A stretch of DNA of 23,451 nucleotides, taken from assembly GCA_945863785.1 (NCBI GenBank), contig CAMBAQ010000006.1, forward strand, positions 1 to 23,451, read 5' to 3'. The DNA comes from Chthoniobacter flavus (GTDB lineage Bacteria > Verrucomicrobiota > Verrucomicrobiia > Chthoniobacterales > Terrimicrobiaceae). A program made the position numbers and the translations under genes. Of this stretch, positions 1 through 8,323 are shown piece after piece (the first letter of the stretch is position 1; each line of letters begins with the position of its first letter). Under the pieces are notes generated by a model, which had not been told where the DNA came from, did not search any database, and saw only the letters and a list, made by a program, of their open reading frames with translations.

Positions 1-1760
1 AAGTGGGGCTTTGCGTAGATTGGATCGATCGTGATGCTTCGTAAAAAGGAGTCCTCCGCTTCATTTGGTTTTCCCGTTTTTCCGAGAGCGAGGCCCATGT
101 AATTATGGGCAATTGCATTTTGTGGATCGAGTTCAAGAATCTGCTTCAGAGAGGCAATCGCTTTATCGAAATCTTTCAGTCTTAAATAAACGATGGCGAG
201 GTTGGTGAGCACCAAGATGTCGTTTGGTTTCTGGATGATGACTTTTTCAAGTCCCGCGCGGGCGTCGCTGATCTTTCCGACTTCGATTTTGGCGATCGCT
301 AAATGGGCAATCACAAAAAGATTGTTTGGAGCGAGTTTCAGAGCCTGACGAAAAATGATGACCGAATCGAAGAATCGTTTGTCTTTGTAAAGTTTCGAGC
401 CGAGATCAGCCAGTTCACGTGCTTGTGGAGAAAGGGATGCGAGATCCTCATTCAAAGAGGTGGGCTCCGACTTAGCCGTTGGAGTCGCGGGTTCCTGCTG
501 GATTGGAGTCTGGGCAGCGACAGGTTTGGATTCTTCGGTCGGGCTTGATGTTGTCGGTGGTGCAGGGGCAGCGGTCTCATTGCTGACAAGCTTATCTTCC
601 TCTTGTGGGGAGGGCGCTGGAGATGGGATCTCGGAGAGTTGTTCAGGCGTTGGCTGAGGTGATGCGGTTTGTGTTGCCGGATCCTGCGGAGTTTGGGGTT
701 GCTCAGCTATAGATATGGATTCTTCTGCGGGGTTTGGGGTTGTTGCTGGAACGGAGGCAGCGGTCTCATCGCTGACGAGCTTATTATCCTCTTGCGGGGT
801 TGTCGTTGGAGATGGGCTCGCGGAGACTTGTGCCGATGTTGGCTGAGGTGAGGCAGCATTTAACTCTTGGGTATCGTTTGCTGAAGCGAGCAGTGAAGCA
901 TTGGGTTTACGACCTAGTTTAAAATAGGTCTGCTTGGATTCGACTTCGCTCACCATGGTCAGCAATGTCTGGATGCTCTCAGCGCTCATTGGGGTGGCTG
1001 AAAGAGCGTAAAAAACCACGGTGCCTTGGTCGGCAACTTTGGCGCTAAATTGCAAACTGTAGCCATCAGCAATCGAGACGGATCCGGTGCCGTCTGGTTT
1101 TGTAAAAAAAATCGATCCATTGGAGATTTGGATCACCCCGCGAAACTCGTTGGATTTATCTGTGGGGGAGACAGTGAATCGCCAAGTGGCGCCTCTTATG
1201 TCGGCGGTTCCGATAGGCGTTTCGATCTCCAACTTTGAAGTTTTTTGGAGTTTTTTGGAGTTTCCGACGATGGTGCCTTCGCTGAGCAGAAGCTTGCACT
1301 TGGACGTGGTTGGCTCTGTGGGGAGCTTATTCCAAGCCGCTGCGCTTGCTTCGATGACTTCGGAGGAGTTCGTGCTATTGACTGGAGGGTCGACTTCTTG
1401 TGTCAGAAAAAACGTCCCGTCAGAAAAAACAAATTTGATGGGATCTTGGAGAAATTCTCCGATAGCGAGTTTTGAGTTATCAAGCAGCTGCACGAGGGCG
1501 CCGTTAGACATAGCCAAGTCGACGCGTCCGCCAGTTCCCGATTGAATGGTTGCGCTGGGCGGGATTTTTTCTCCTTTTTGAAGTGGACGTGAATTATCGC
1601 TCGCTTTGTCGATGAGCTTTGGATCTCCAGCGAAGTCAGCAACAATAGTGAATCCAGGCTCCAGCTTCGTGGAGGAGTTGGTTTCGGGGGATTGCGCAAT
1701 CAAGGAAATGATTGGCAGGAATGTAAAAAAAACGGAAAGAGCTTTTGGGTGGGAGGGCAT
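1..1760 (-). CDS. Exported FecR-domain / TPR-repeat protein (partial, runs off left edge)
   Basis: An open frame of 586 codons starts at the ATG at 1758-1760 and is still open at base 1, so the C-terminus is missing. A stop codon lies two codons upstream of this ATG (1764-1766), which fixes the start. Residues 1-24 look like a signal peptide (HPK followed by a hydrophobic stretch ending LIAQS). Residues about 57-240 read as a FecR-type domain: a segment like GGRVDLAMSNGALVQL, then the typical GTADIRGATWRF and NGSIFF strands. Residues about 290-440 are a Pro/Thr/Glu/Ser-rich linker containing two 63-residue repeats. From about residue 446 to the edge there are at least four TPR units (for example AIASLKQILELDPQNAIAHN). 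FecR plus TPR architectures are known as envelope proteins that probably bind polymers or partner proteins; a specific role cannot be inferred. It follows the NfeD gene by 93 bases on the same strand. Confidence 0.85.
   Translation of the reverse strand, partial: MPSHPKALSVFFTFLPIISLIAQSPETNSSTKLEPGFTIVADFAGDPKLIDKASDNSRPLQKGEKIPPSATIQSGTGGRVDLAMSNGALVQLLDNSKLAIGEFLQDPIKFVFSDGTFFLTQEVDPPVNSTNSSEVIEASAAAWNKLPTEPTTSKCKLLLSEGTIVGNSKKLQKTSKLEIETPIGTADIRGATWRFTVSPTDKSNEFRGVIQISNGSIFFTKPDGTGSVSIADGYSLQFSAKVADQGTVVFYALSATPMSAESIQTLLTMVSEVESKQTYFKLGRKPNASLLASANDTQELNAASPQPTSAQVSASPSPTTTPQEDNKLVSDETAASVPATTPNPAEESISIAEQPQTPQDPATQTASPQPTPEQLSEIPSPAPSPQEEDKLVSNETAAPAPPTTSSPTEESKPVAAQTPIQQEPATPTAKSEPTSLNEDLASLSPQARELADLGSKLYKDKRFFDSVIIFRQALKLAPNNLFVIAHLAIAKIEVGKISDARAGLEKVIIQKPNDILVLTNLAIVYLRLKDFDKAIASLKQILELDPQNAIAHNYMGLALGKTGKPNEAEDSFLRSITIDPIYAKPH
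475..852 (-). repeat. Tandem 2 x 189 bp repeat coding the Pro-rich linker
   Basis: Two adjacent copies with a period of exactly 189 bases (63 codons), about 475-663 and 664-852, are visible on either strand. The segment gcagcggtctcat occurs at 568 and 757, and ggattcttc at 528 and 717. The copies have diverged at many positions but stay in frame, giving paired peptides such as EEDKLVSNETAAPAPP and EDNKLVSDETAASVPA. This is an internal duplication in the linker of the FecR-TPR gene, so the linker length may vary between strains. Confidence 0.85.
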
Positions 1761-1853
1761 ATTTTAACGAGGAGCAAGCAAACAGCGATGCCTGCAACTG
1801 TAGTTATTCGCAATAAAAGAATCCCAAATGGGAGGAATTTTGGTTTTTTGTAG

Positions 1854-3257
1854 CTAGGGTGAGGTTTGTTTTTGTCGGGCGACAATGATCTTTTGGCCAA
1901 TTGTTTTTAAAACCTGGATCGGCGTACCTGCTGGTAGGAACTCGCCATCGGTGAGGACGTCAAAGTGATCTTGGCCGATTTGGGCTCGTCCCGATGGGCG
2001 CAAGGCTGTGAGAGCGATGCCTTCGTTGCCTGGAGCAAGGGGCAAAATTTCGCCGGTGTCTGTGATTCCTTCGGCAATGGATGGGCCAGCTTCCAATTTA
2101 GAAGAGAGGGAAAGTCTTCGAAAAAGCGGAAGTGAGGGCAAAAAGCGCGAAGCCAGAGCCATGAAAATGCAGGCAAGCAGGATGGCGATGCTGATGTTCA
2201 ATATCGGGGTCAGAAAAAAATCATAGGAAAAGTGAACCGGTTGCGCGGGGTAAAAGTCGGCCATGGCCAGGAAGAGCGAGATAAGGATCATGACAGTGCC
2301 GCCGAGCGCCATCACGACAACACCTGGAAAGAAAACTAATTCCAAAAGGATAAAAATGACTCCCATGGCAAAGAGCGCGAGCATTTCAAATCCCGTGAGT
2401 CCGGCGATGTAGTGGCCACTGAAAAATAGTAAAAAGCAGATCCCGGAAAGAATGCCCGGAACGCCGAAACCTGGGACTTTTAATTCCAAATAGGCGCCCA
2501 GGACCCCGCCAAGCAGCAAAAAGGGAGCGAGGAGGGTGATCCATTGAGCTATGGTTTCGAATCCGGAGGGCTCTTGTGAAACCAACTTATCGACAGGCAG
2601 GCCGCACTGGGTTGCCATGTCCTCGATGTCAGTTGCGATGCCGCTGGCCAGAAGGGGGCGCCCGCCGCACGGTCGAGTCGCTTCTTGAGCACTCAGTGTG
2701 AGAAGAGCGCCTTTGGGGTTGATGATTTCCCCTCCGATTTTAACCTCTTTATCGAGGTTCATGAATCCGTCAACGAGCTCGGCGTGGTAGCCGTTTTTTT
2801 GCGCCACGCTGCGGAAGTAGCCGGAGTAATAGGAAACAATCTTGGCATTCATCGTCTCCGGGATTTCCTGTCCCGATCCCGCCACCGGCGCAGCGGCTCC
2901 GATCGCACTCACCGGGGACATGAAGATTTTTTTTGTTCCCAGCGCGATGAGGGCTCCTGCGGAGCCGGCGTTGGTGTTCACGTAGGTGTACGTTGGGATC
3001 GGGCTTTTACCCAGCATTTGAACGATTTTTTCCGTGGCTTTGAGGTCGCCGCCCGGGGTGTCCATATTCAAAATCAGGGCTGCGGCGGAAACGGATTCGG
3101 CATTTTTTAGAACCCGACGGAGAAAGAAAAACTGCGCATCGCTGATTGGTCCGGTCACATGTAGAATGACGACGGAACCTCTCTGGATGGGCTTTTCGGA
3201 TGCAAATACGCTCGATATGGACAGGGATAGAAGAAGAAAAAGAAGCGCGCTTTTCAT
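1854..3257 (-). CDS. NfeD-type membrane serine protease (long form, ClpP-class)
   Basis: The 467-residue product has a signal peptide (residues 1-19, ending VFAS), then a ClpP/SppA-like protease domain. The fold signature LNMDTPGG is at 63-70. Ser99 lies in NAGSAGALIALG and Lys139 in MNAKIVSYY; these fit the Ser-Lys dyad known from archaeal stomatin-specific protease PH1510. Four to six hydrophobic segments follow (about 235-375), with the GFGVPGILSG type of loop. The C-terminal 65 residues form the small beta-barrel (NfeD/OB-like) domain (GNEGIALTALRPSGRAQIG). Long-form NfeD proteins are thought to work with stomatin/flotillin-like partners in membrane quality control; no stomatin gene is visible in this window. 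It is divergent from dnaG, with 51 bases between the starts, and is followed by the FecR-TPR gene. The assignment to the family is firm; the substrate is unknown. Confidence 0.9.
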   Translation of the reverse strand: MKSALLFLLLSLSISSVFASEKPIQRGSVVILHVTGPISDAQFFFLRRVLKNAESVSAAALILNMDTPGGDLKATEKIVQMLGKSPIPTYTYVNTNAGSAGALIALGTKKIFMSPVSAIGAAAPVAGSGQEIPETMNAKIVSYYSGYFRSVAQKNGYHAELVDGFMNLDKEVKIGGEIINPKGALLTLSAQEATRPCGGRPLLASGIATDIEDMATQCGLPVDKLVSQEPSGFETIAQWITLLAPFLLLGGVLGAYLELKVPGFGVPGILSGICFLLFFSGHYIAGLTGFEMLALFAMGVIFILLELVFFPGVVVMALGGTVMILISLFLAMADFYPAQPVHFSYDFFLTPILNISIAILLACIFMALASRFLPSLPLFRRLSLSSKLEAGPSIAEGITDTGEILPLAPGNEGIALTALRPSGRAQIGQDHFDVLTDGEFLPAGTPIQVLKTIGQKIIVARQKQTSP

Positions 3258-3308
3258 AGGCCTGAAATCTCACTCGCGCATGGGACTGTCGCAAGGTATT
3301 TTGAATTC

Positions 3309-5090
3309 GTGGGACTCATCTCCGAAGAAACCATTCAGAGCGTAACGGTAGCCAGCGACATCGTTGACTTGATCGGTTCGTATTTCCCGCTCAAGCGGGC
3401 GGGAACGAGCTTCCGTGCCGTTTGCCCATTCCATCAGGAGAAGACGCCTTCTTTTTACGTCAATCCCGCTCGTCAATCTTTCCACTGCTTCGGTTGTGGG
3501 GCTGGTGGAGGGGTGCTTCGATTTGTGATGGACTACGAGCACGTGGACTTTCCTTCCGCTGTGCGCAGGTTGGCTCAGCGCGCAGGAATCCCGATTCTTG
3601 AAGACGCTGCTTCGGCCGAGGACGGGCAAAAACAGGGGCAGCGCCAGCGTCTTCTGGCCATTCATGCGGAGGCCGCAGTTTGGTTTCACAAAGCTTTAGT
3701 GAAATCTCCCGCTGGGGCTCAAGCGAGGGAGTACTTGAAGTCGAGAGGTATCACATCCGAGGTCGCGAAATCCTGGCAACTTGGCTACGCTCCAGATTCT
3801 TGGGACGCTTTATTGGAGCACCTCCGTGGCTGTCGTTTTTCTGATGGGGAGATCATGCTGAGCGGGTTGGCCTCCTCGAAAGAGGATAGGCCTAGAGACA
3901 GAATTTATAGTCGATTCCGCCACCGTGTCATGTTTCCGATCCGTAATGATTACGGCGAAGTGATTGCATTTAGCGGGCGCACACTGGAGTCAGATCCGAA
4001 AGCGGCTAAATATGTGAACTCGCCGGAGACGGCTCTTTTTACAAAGGGGAAGGTGCTCTACGGATTGGATAAATCGAAGCGCGATCTCATTGAGAAAAAC
4101 ACGGCCATCGTTTGCGAAGGGCAGTTGGATCTTATCTCGGCCTATGAGGCAGGTATTCGTCACGTGATCGCCCCACAAGGCACGGCGTTCACCTCTGATC
4201 AGGCCCGTCTTTTGAGGCGATATGTGGAAACCGTGCTTCTGTGTTTCGACTCGGATACGGCCGGAAAAAAAGCCACTTCGAGTTCACTGCCATCGCTTCT
4301 TTCACAAGGTTTGAGCGTTAAGGTTGTTGTACTGCCCGCGGGCGAAGATCCCGATTCTCTTATTCGTCGGAATGGCGCCGCTGCCTTTCTGGCACTGGTT
4401 GAAAAGGCGGCCGATTATTTTGACCACAGCTTAGAGGAGGCGGTCCTAAGCGGAGAATTGAATACCCCTGCCGGAAAATCCAAGCTCGTGCGCCACATCG
4501 CCCCGCCGCTCGCATTAGTGCAAGACGCTGTGCTTCGGGAGTCGATCCTTGGTCGCATTTCGTCAAGGCTCTCGCTTCCTCACGCCGTGATTAGGTCAGC
4601 CATGAAGGCGCCGAGTCAGGACACCGGCAACGAAGGAGGAGTGGTTCCCCTCGATGAGCCGGTTCAAAAAATCACGCTTTCAGCAGGAATGCATATGCTT
4701 TGCCAGATCGCGCTAGCCAGCTCTGAAGTGCGGGAGTGGCTACGCGCTCAAGCTCCGGCCGCTTCATTCGAGCCCGGCGGCGCTTTGGTGGACAAACTCA
4801 TCCATGCCGAATTCGATGGAGGCACCCTCCCGTCCTCACTTCTCTCAACACTGAGCGCGTCGGAGGAACGCACCCTGTCATCGCTCGACACGCGTCGTCC
4901 CATGCCTGCTCCTCTCGATCGCGCCAAACTGACATGGCAGGGGCTTGTCATCCAGCAACTCACCCAAAAGATGGAAGGGCTGAAAAGTCAACTTGTCGAT
5001 CCATCCGTTCCTGTGGGCGAAAGAGAAAAAATTCAAAAACAAATACTTGACCTTAAAATCCGTGTGGCAGATGTTCAGCGGCCCTTTTGA
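3309..5090 (+). CDS. dnaG: DNA primase DnaG
   Basis: DnaG makes the RNA primers for chromosome replication and is recruited by the replicative helicase DnaB. The 593-residue product has the complete family layout. The CHC2 zinc site is Cys39, His42, Cys60 and Cys63 within CPFHQEKTPSF and FHCFGCGAGG. The central TOPRIM domain has the acidic residue Glu270 (VCEGQLD) and the pair Asp314 and Asp316 (CFDSDTAGKK). The C-terminal 150 residues, which bind the helicase, are poorly conserved as usual. The start is a GTG; the ATG at 3280 is out of frame, and the N-terminus from this GTG matches the family's usual beginning. No clear Shine-Dalgarno sequence precedes it. rpoD follows after 21 bases in the same reading frame, the classical dnaG-rpoD order, but no rpsU lies upstream. 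Confidence 0.97.
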   Translation: MGLISEETIQSVTVASDIVDLIGSYFPLKRAGTSFRAVCPFHQEKTPSFYVNPARQSFHCFGCGAGGGVLRFVMDYEHVDFPSAVRRLAQRAGIPILEDAASAEDGQKQGQRQRLLAIHAEAAVWFHKALVKSPAGAQAREYLKSRGITSEVAKSWQLGYAPDSWDALLEHLRGCRFSDGEIMLSGLASSKEDRPRDRIYSRFRHRVMFPIRNDYGEVIAFSGRTLESDPKAAKYVNSPETALFTKGKVLYGLDKSKRDLIEKNTAIVCEGQLDLISAYEAGIRHVIAPQGTAFTSDQARLLRRYVETVLLCFDSDTAGKKATSSSLPSLLSQGLSVKVVVLPAGEDPDSLIRRNGAAAFLALVEKAADYFDHSLEEAVLSGELNTPAGKSKLVRHIAPPLALVQDAVLRESILGRISSRLSLPHAVIRSAMKAPSQDTGNEGGVVPLDEPVQKITLSAGMHMLCQIALASSEVREWLRAQAPAASFEPGGALVDKLIHAEFDGGTLPSSLLSTLSASEERTLSSLDTRRPMPAPLDRAKLTWQGLVIQQLTQKMEGLKSQLVDPSVPVGEREKIQKQILDLKIRVADVQRPF

Positions 5091-5111
5091 ACTGGCCTAA
5101 TTGAAAGCAGC

Positions 5112-7337
5112 TTGAAAACTAAAAACACCTCTTCGAAGAGCCAATCCCGCTTGGCACCCAAATCCAAATCAAAAACTCCGTCCGCGAAGGCTTCCAAGCC
5201 GGCGGGGGCAAAAGTGAAGCCTGCTAAACAGGTTAATGCTGTGAAGGTTGTTGCTAAGAAGCCGCTTCCGTCAAAGCCAAAGCCCAAAGCCGCAGCGAAT
5301 CGGCCTGTATCGAAAAAGCCGCTTCCTCCGTCCAAAAAGGCCGTTCCTGTCAAAAAAGCACTTCCTAAAAAACCTGCTTCGAAAACCGCAGCCAAGCCCG
5401 CGCCCAAAGTTGCCGCCAAGAAGCCTGCTCCGAAAACGGCAGCCAAGCCTGCGTCCAAAGTCGCAACCAAGCCTGCAACGAAAGCCTCTGCGAAGCCCGC
5501 GCCCAAGGTTGCTGCCAAGAAGCCTGCACCGAAAGCGGCAGCCAAGCCCGCGACGAAAGCCGCTGCCAAGTCTTCAACCAAAGTGGGCAAGCTTCCTGAG
5601 GAACCCACTTTCAACAAAAAACCCGCTCTCACTAGCAAGCAAATCGCCAAGGAAACCAAGGCGGCCAAGGCGTTGCTTTTCGCTGCCCCTTCGTCTGGGC
5701 CGCTCGACATACCTAAGCTGATTCAGGATAAAGTCCGCGAGTTGATTAAGCTCGCAAAAGAGCAGGGTTACGTCACTTTTGAAGATCTGGATGAGCATCT
5801 ACCAGAAGGGGTTAATAATCCCGACCACATCGATGCCATCATCACCCAACTTCGTGGCGTCGAGATTGAGATTATCGACTCTTCGGATGTGGATCGTGTC
5901 AAAGAAGTTCGCAAAGACAACGAGGAAGAAGAGGAGAAGGAAGAGAAGGAAGAGAAGGCCGACTCTAAACTCGATATTCTCGACGATCCAGTACGTATGT
6001 ATCTCAAGCAGATGGGGCAAGTTCCCCTTCTGACCCGTGAGCAGGAGGTAGAAATCTCCAAGCGCATCGAAGACGCTGAGCTTAAAGTTCAAGAGTTGCT
6101 ATATGGTTTTGGGTTTGTAGCTCGCGCCCACATCGATCTTGCCCAGAAGCTCATGGACCAACGTGAGCGTTTCGATCGGGTCATTCTCGATAAAAAGATC
6201 GAGAGTCGCGAGAGATACATGAAGTTGCTTCCGCGTCTCTGTCAGCAGGTCAAGCGCCAGACGGATGCCGTTTCCCGCATTTACGCCGACCTCATGCTGA
6301 CCAGCGGGCCTGCGGTGGAGAAACGCAAAAAATTTGAGCGGTCTCTTCAGACCCTTCAGAATCTCTACCCCAAATTTTTCTACAAACAAAAGATCATCGA
6401 AGATTTTGTTCAGTTGGTGGATGACAATCATCGTGCGCTGCAAAATGTTCAGAAGGAGCTCGCCAAACACGCGAAAGATCCAAGCCCGAAACTGCGTCGC
6501 CAGCATACAGCGGAGGTAAAAGAAATGCAGAAGCGTTTCTGGCTTTCTCCCGCAGAGTTGACGACCAACCATGACCAACTCAAGCTTTGGCACCGCCGCG
6601 CATTGAAGGCGAAGACGGAAATGGTGGAGGCCAACCTTCGTCTCGTGATTTCCATCGCAAAAAAATACACCAACCGAGGCCTCTCCTTCCTTGATTTGAT
6701 TCAAGAAGGCAACATGGGTCTCATGAAAGCGGTCGAGAAGTTTGAGTACCGCCGAGGATACAAGTTTTCCACATACGCGACATGGTGGATTCGCCAAGCG
6801 ATCACACGCTCGATTGCCGACCAAGCCCGCACCATTCGTATTCCGGTGCACATGATCGAAACGATCAACAAGCTCATCCGCGTACAAAAGCAACTCGTTC
6901 AGGAATACGGTCGCGAACCTTCTCCGGAGGAAATCTCCGACGAAATCCAGCTTCCCGTCGAGCGCGTGCGTGCCGTTCTCAAAATGGCCCAGCAACCTAT
7001 CTCGCTTCAAGCGCCTGTGGGTGATAGCGACGACACCAGTTTCGGTGATTTCATCGAAGACAAGGGCGCCGACAATCCCGCCGATATGGCGGCGATCGTA
7101 TTGCTGAAGGATAAAATTAAAGATGTCCTCGACAGTCTCACCGAGCGTGAGCGTCAGGTACTGGAGCAACGCTTCGGATTAGTGGACGGCTACAGCCGCA
7201 CGCTGGAAGAAGTCGGTCGCCAATTTAAAGTTACCCGTGAGCGTATCCGCCAAATTGAGGCCAAGGCCCTTCGCAAGATGCGCCATCCAACCCGCATCCG
7301 CCAGTTGGAAGGTTTCCTTGATGCTCACGAGGTCTAA
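5112..7337 (+). CDS. rpoD: Primary sigma factor RpoD (sigma-70) with long basic N-terminal tail
   Basis: This housekeeping sigma factor directs RNA polymerase to the main promoters. The 741 residues divide into four parts. Residues 1-175 are a low-complexity Lys/Ala/Pro tail with repeated KPAPK, KPATK and VAAKK units. Residues about 195-255 resemble region 1.1 (KVRELIKLAKEQGYVTFEDLDEHLPE). An acidic stretch of Glu/Lys lies near 270-285. Region 1.2 (DDPVRMYLKQMGQVPLL), region 2 (NLRLVISIAKKYTNRGLSF, with the core-binding and -10 recognition helix TYATWWIRQAI), region 3 and region 4 (the helix-turn-helix TLEEVGRQFKVTRERIRQIE) complete the protein. No in-frame ATG occurs before region 1.2, so initiation must be non-ATG; TTG at 5112 is the first good candidate after the dnaG stop. 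No ribosome binding site is obvious, so translation may be coupled to dnaG. Confidence 0.96.
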   Translation: MKTKNTSSKSQSRLAPKSKSKTPSAKASKPAGAKVKPAKQVNAVKVVAKKPLPSKPKPKAAANRPVSKKPLPPSKKAVPVKKALPKKPASKTAAKPAPKVAAKKPAPKTAAKPASKVATKPATKASAKPAPKVAAKKPAPKAAAKPATKAAAKSSTKVGKLPEEPTFNKKPALTSKQIAKETKAAKALLFAAPSSGPLDIPKLIQDKVRELIKLAKEQGYVTFEDLDEHLPEGVNNPDHIDAIITQLRGVEIEIIDSSDVDRVKEVRKDNEEEEEKEEKEEKADSKLDILDDPVRMYLKQMGQVPLLTREQEVEISKRIEDAELKVQELLYGFGFVARAHIDLAQKLMDQRERFDRVILDKKIESRERYMKLLPRLCQQVKRQTDAVSRIYADLMLTSGPAVEKRKKFERSLQTLQNLYPKFFYKQKIIEDFVQLVDDNHRALQNVQKELAKHAKDPSPKLRRQHTAEVKEMQKRFWLSPAELTTNHDQLKLWHRRALKAKTEMVEANLRLVISIAKKYTNRGLSFLDLIQEGNMGLMKAVEKFEYRRGYKFSTYATWWIRQAITRSIADQARTIRIPVHMIETINKLIRVQKQLVQEYGREPSPEEISDEIQLPVERVRAVLKMAQQPISLQAPVGDSDDTSFGDFIEDKGADNPADMAAIVLLKDKIKDVLDSLTERERQVLEQRFGLVDGYSRTLEEVGRQFKVTRERIRQIEAKALRKMRHPTRIRQLEGFLDAHEV
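5394..5552 (+). repeat. Direct repeat of 60 bp inside the rpoD basic tail
   Basis: Bases 5394-5453 and 5493-5552 are nearly identical, with five mismatches in 60 bases by eye and a spacing of 99 bases (33 codons). Both begin aagcccgcgcccaa and end ggcagccaagc followed by c/t gcg. They encode the KPAPKVAAKKPAPK unit of the histone-H1-like tail. Weaker copies flank them. The repeats indicate that the tail grew by in-frame duplication. Confidence 0.85.
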
Positions 7338-7379
7338 GTTTTTTCGCAACTTTTCAGCTAAGCCGGGGTTTGATTCATT

Positions 7380-7721
7380 GTGAAACAAGAACCGATTGAA
7401 AATGACGCCCTATGGAGGGCGTTGGGTGAGGCGACACCGCCCGTGGTATCGCCTTTTTTTGCTAGGAATGTTTTGCGTGCAACCAGGCAGCAGAGTGGGC
7501 GTTCGGTTTTTCTGCCGGCGGTTTTACTTCGTTGGGTCGGCGCACTCGCGTTTTCGTGTGTGACAGTCGGTTTTTTTGTCTCGCTGGCTCATTATCCCCA
7601 GCATGAAAGCCGCGATTTAGTATCCGTGGAGATTTTTGACATCGCCGCTGGGCTCAATGAACTCGCGCCAGTGCAGGAAATCACGTTGGCCTCACTTGCC
7701 TTCCAAGACGGCGGGTTTTAG
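7380..7721 (+). CDS. Hypothetical single-span membrane protein
   Basis: A 113-residue product starting at GTG 7380, 42 bases after rpoD on the same strand and possibly co-transcribed with it. Residues 1-48 are polar with a short amphipathic motif (ALWRALGEATPP, then SPFFARNVLRATRQQ). Residues about 49-70 form one transmembrane helix (AVLLRWVGALAFSCVTVGFF). The last 40 residues are acidic and hydrophobic and probably lie outside the cytoplasm. The layout of a cytoplasmic N-terminus and one membrane span resembles small anti-sigma-like proteins, but no zinc-binding motif of that class is present, so I do not name it. The last 30 bases overlap the 3' end of the convergent aat gene. Confidence 0.65.
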   Translation: MKQEPIENDALWRALGEATPPVVSPFFARNVLRATRQQSGRSVFLPAVLLRWVGALAFSCVTVGFFVSLAHYPQHESRDLVSVEIFDIAAGLNELAPVQEITLASLAFQDGGF

Positions 7722-8294
7722 TTCGAACTTTCCCTCGCATACTAGGGCTTGCTTGAGTCGCTCCTTGTATTCAGCGCGTGGAATTTCCCTTGCTCCGAAA
7801 GTGGCCAAATGAGGTGTCACCCATTGAAGATCAAGAAGGGTGAATCCGCCTTTTTGCATCATCTCAACTAGGTAGCAGAGGGCGACTTTCGATGCGCCGC
7901 CCACTCGGTGGAACATGGATTCCCCGAAGAAAGCCCCGCCAATGCTCACTCCATAAAGTCCACCGGCGAGTTGGCCTTCCCTCCAGATCTCGACGGAGTG
8001 GGCATGTCCACTTCGATGCAGTTCCACATAGCTGTGAAAAATGCACTCATCGATCCAGGTTTCCTCGCGGTCCGCGCAGGCGATCATCACTTCCTCGAAA
8101 TCTGTATCCACCCGAATTTCCCAAAGCGGGTCGCGAAGCGTTTTTTTGGTGCCGTGGGGAATTCGAAATTCCTCAAGAGGGAGGATGCCGCGAGGGTCCG
8201 GATCGTAGAGACGGATTTCATCATCCATCGCCATGGGGAAAATCCCCTCGCGATAGAAGTCCAGCAGCATCTCGGGTGGAATCATGTTTGCCAT
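7692..8294 (-). CDS. aat: Leucyl/phenylalanyl-tRNA--protein transferase
   Basis: Aat moves Leu or Phe from charged tRNA onto proteins with N-terminal Lys or Arg, marking them for ClpS/ClpAP degradation. The 200-residue product has the family signatures in order: FYREGIFPMA near the N-terminus, YDPDPRGILPL, the core GGLYGVSIGGAFFGESMF at about 111-128, then LLDLQWVTPHLATFGAREIPR at about 152-172. The length is slightly short of the E. coli enzyme, with nothing important missing. The ATG at 8294 is used; ATG 8285 three codons later is an alternative. It is divergent from the small lipoprotein gene (29 bases between start codons), and a CATAAT -10 box at 8308-8313 reads toward it. Its 3' end overlaps the convergent membrane-protein gene. 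Confidence 0.95.
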   Translation of the reverse strand: MANMIPPEMLLDFYREGIFPMAMDDEIRLYDPDPRGILPLEEFRIPHGTKKTLRDPLWEIRVDTDFEEVMIACADREETWIDECIFHSYVELHRSGHAHSVEIWREGQLAGGLYGVSIGGAFFGESMFHRVGGASKVALCYLVEMMQKGGFTLLDLQWVTPHLATFGAREIPRAEYKERLKQALVCEGKFELKPAVLEGK

Positions 8295-8315
8295 GGCGGA
8301 GTGAATGATTATGCT
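8288..8315 (+). promoter_or_regulatory. Putative sigma-70 promoter for lipoprotein-guaA
   Basis: TTGCCA at 8288-8293 (five of six to the -35 consensus) and TATGCT at 8310-8315 (four of six to the -10) are 16 bases apart. The predicted transcription start, near 8322, is only two bases before the ATG at 8324. The -10 box overlaps the opposite-strand -10 of aat. Confidence 0.4.
8308..8313 (-). promoter_or_regulatory. Putative -10 element of aat
   Basis: On the minus strand these bases read CATAAT, five of six to the -10 consensus, 13 bases before the aat ATG. No convincing -35 is visible. The element overlaps the divergent TATGCT box. Confidence 0.3.
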
Positions 8316-8323
8316 AGCGAGCT

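Noticed and set aside
1700..1900. A 66-codon minus-strand frame with a hydrophobic stretch spanning the gap between the NfeD and FecR genes
   Set aside because: It overlaps the ends of both real genes in another frame, its start is inside the NfeD gene, and its tail lies over the FecR signal peptide.
6099..7169. A 356-codon open frame antisense to rpoD
   Set aside because: It has no recognisable motif and mirrors the codon pattern of the strongly conserved sigma regions 2-4 on the other strand.
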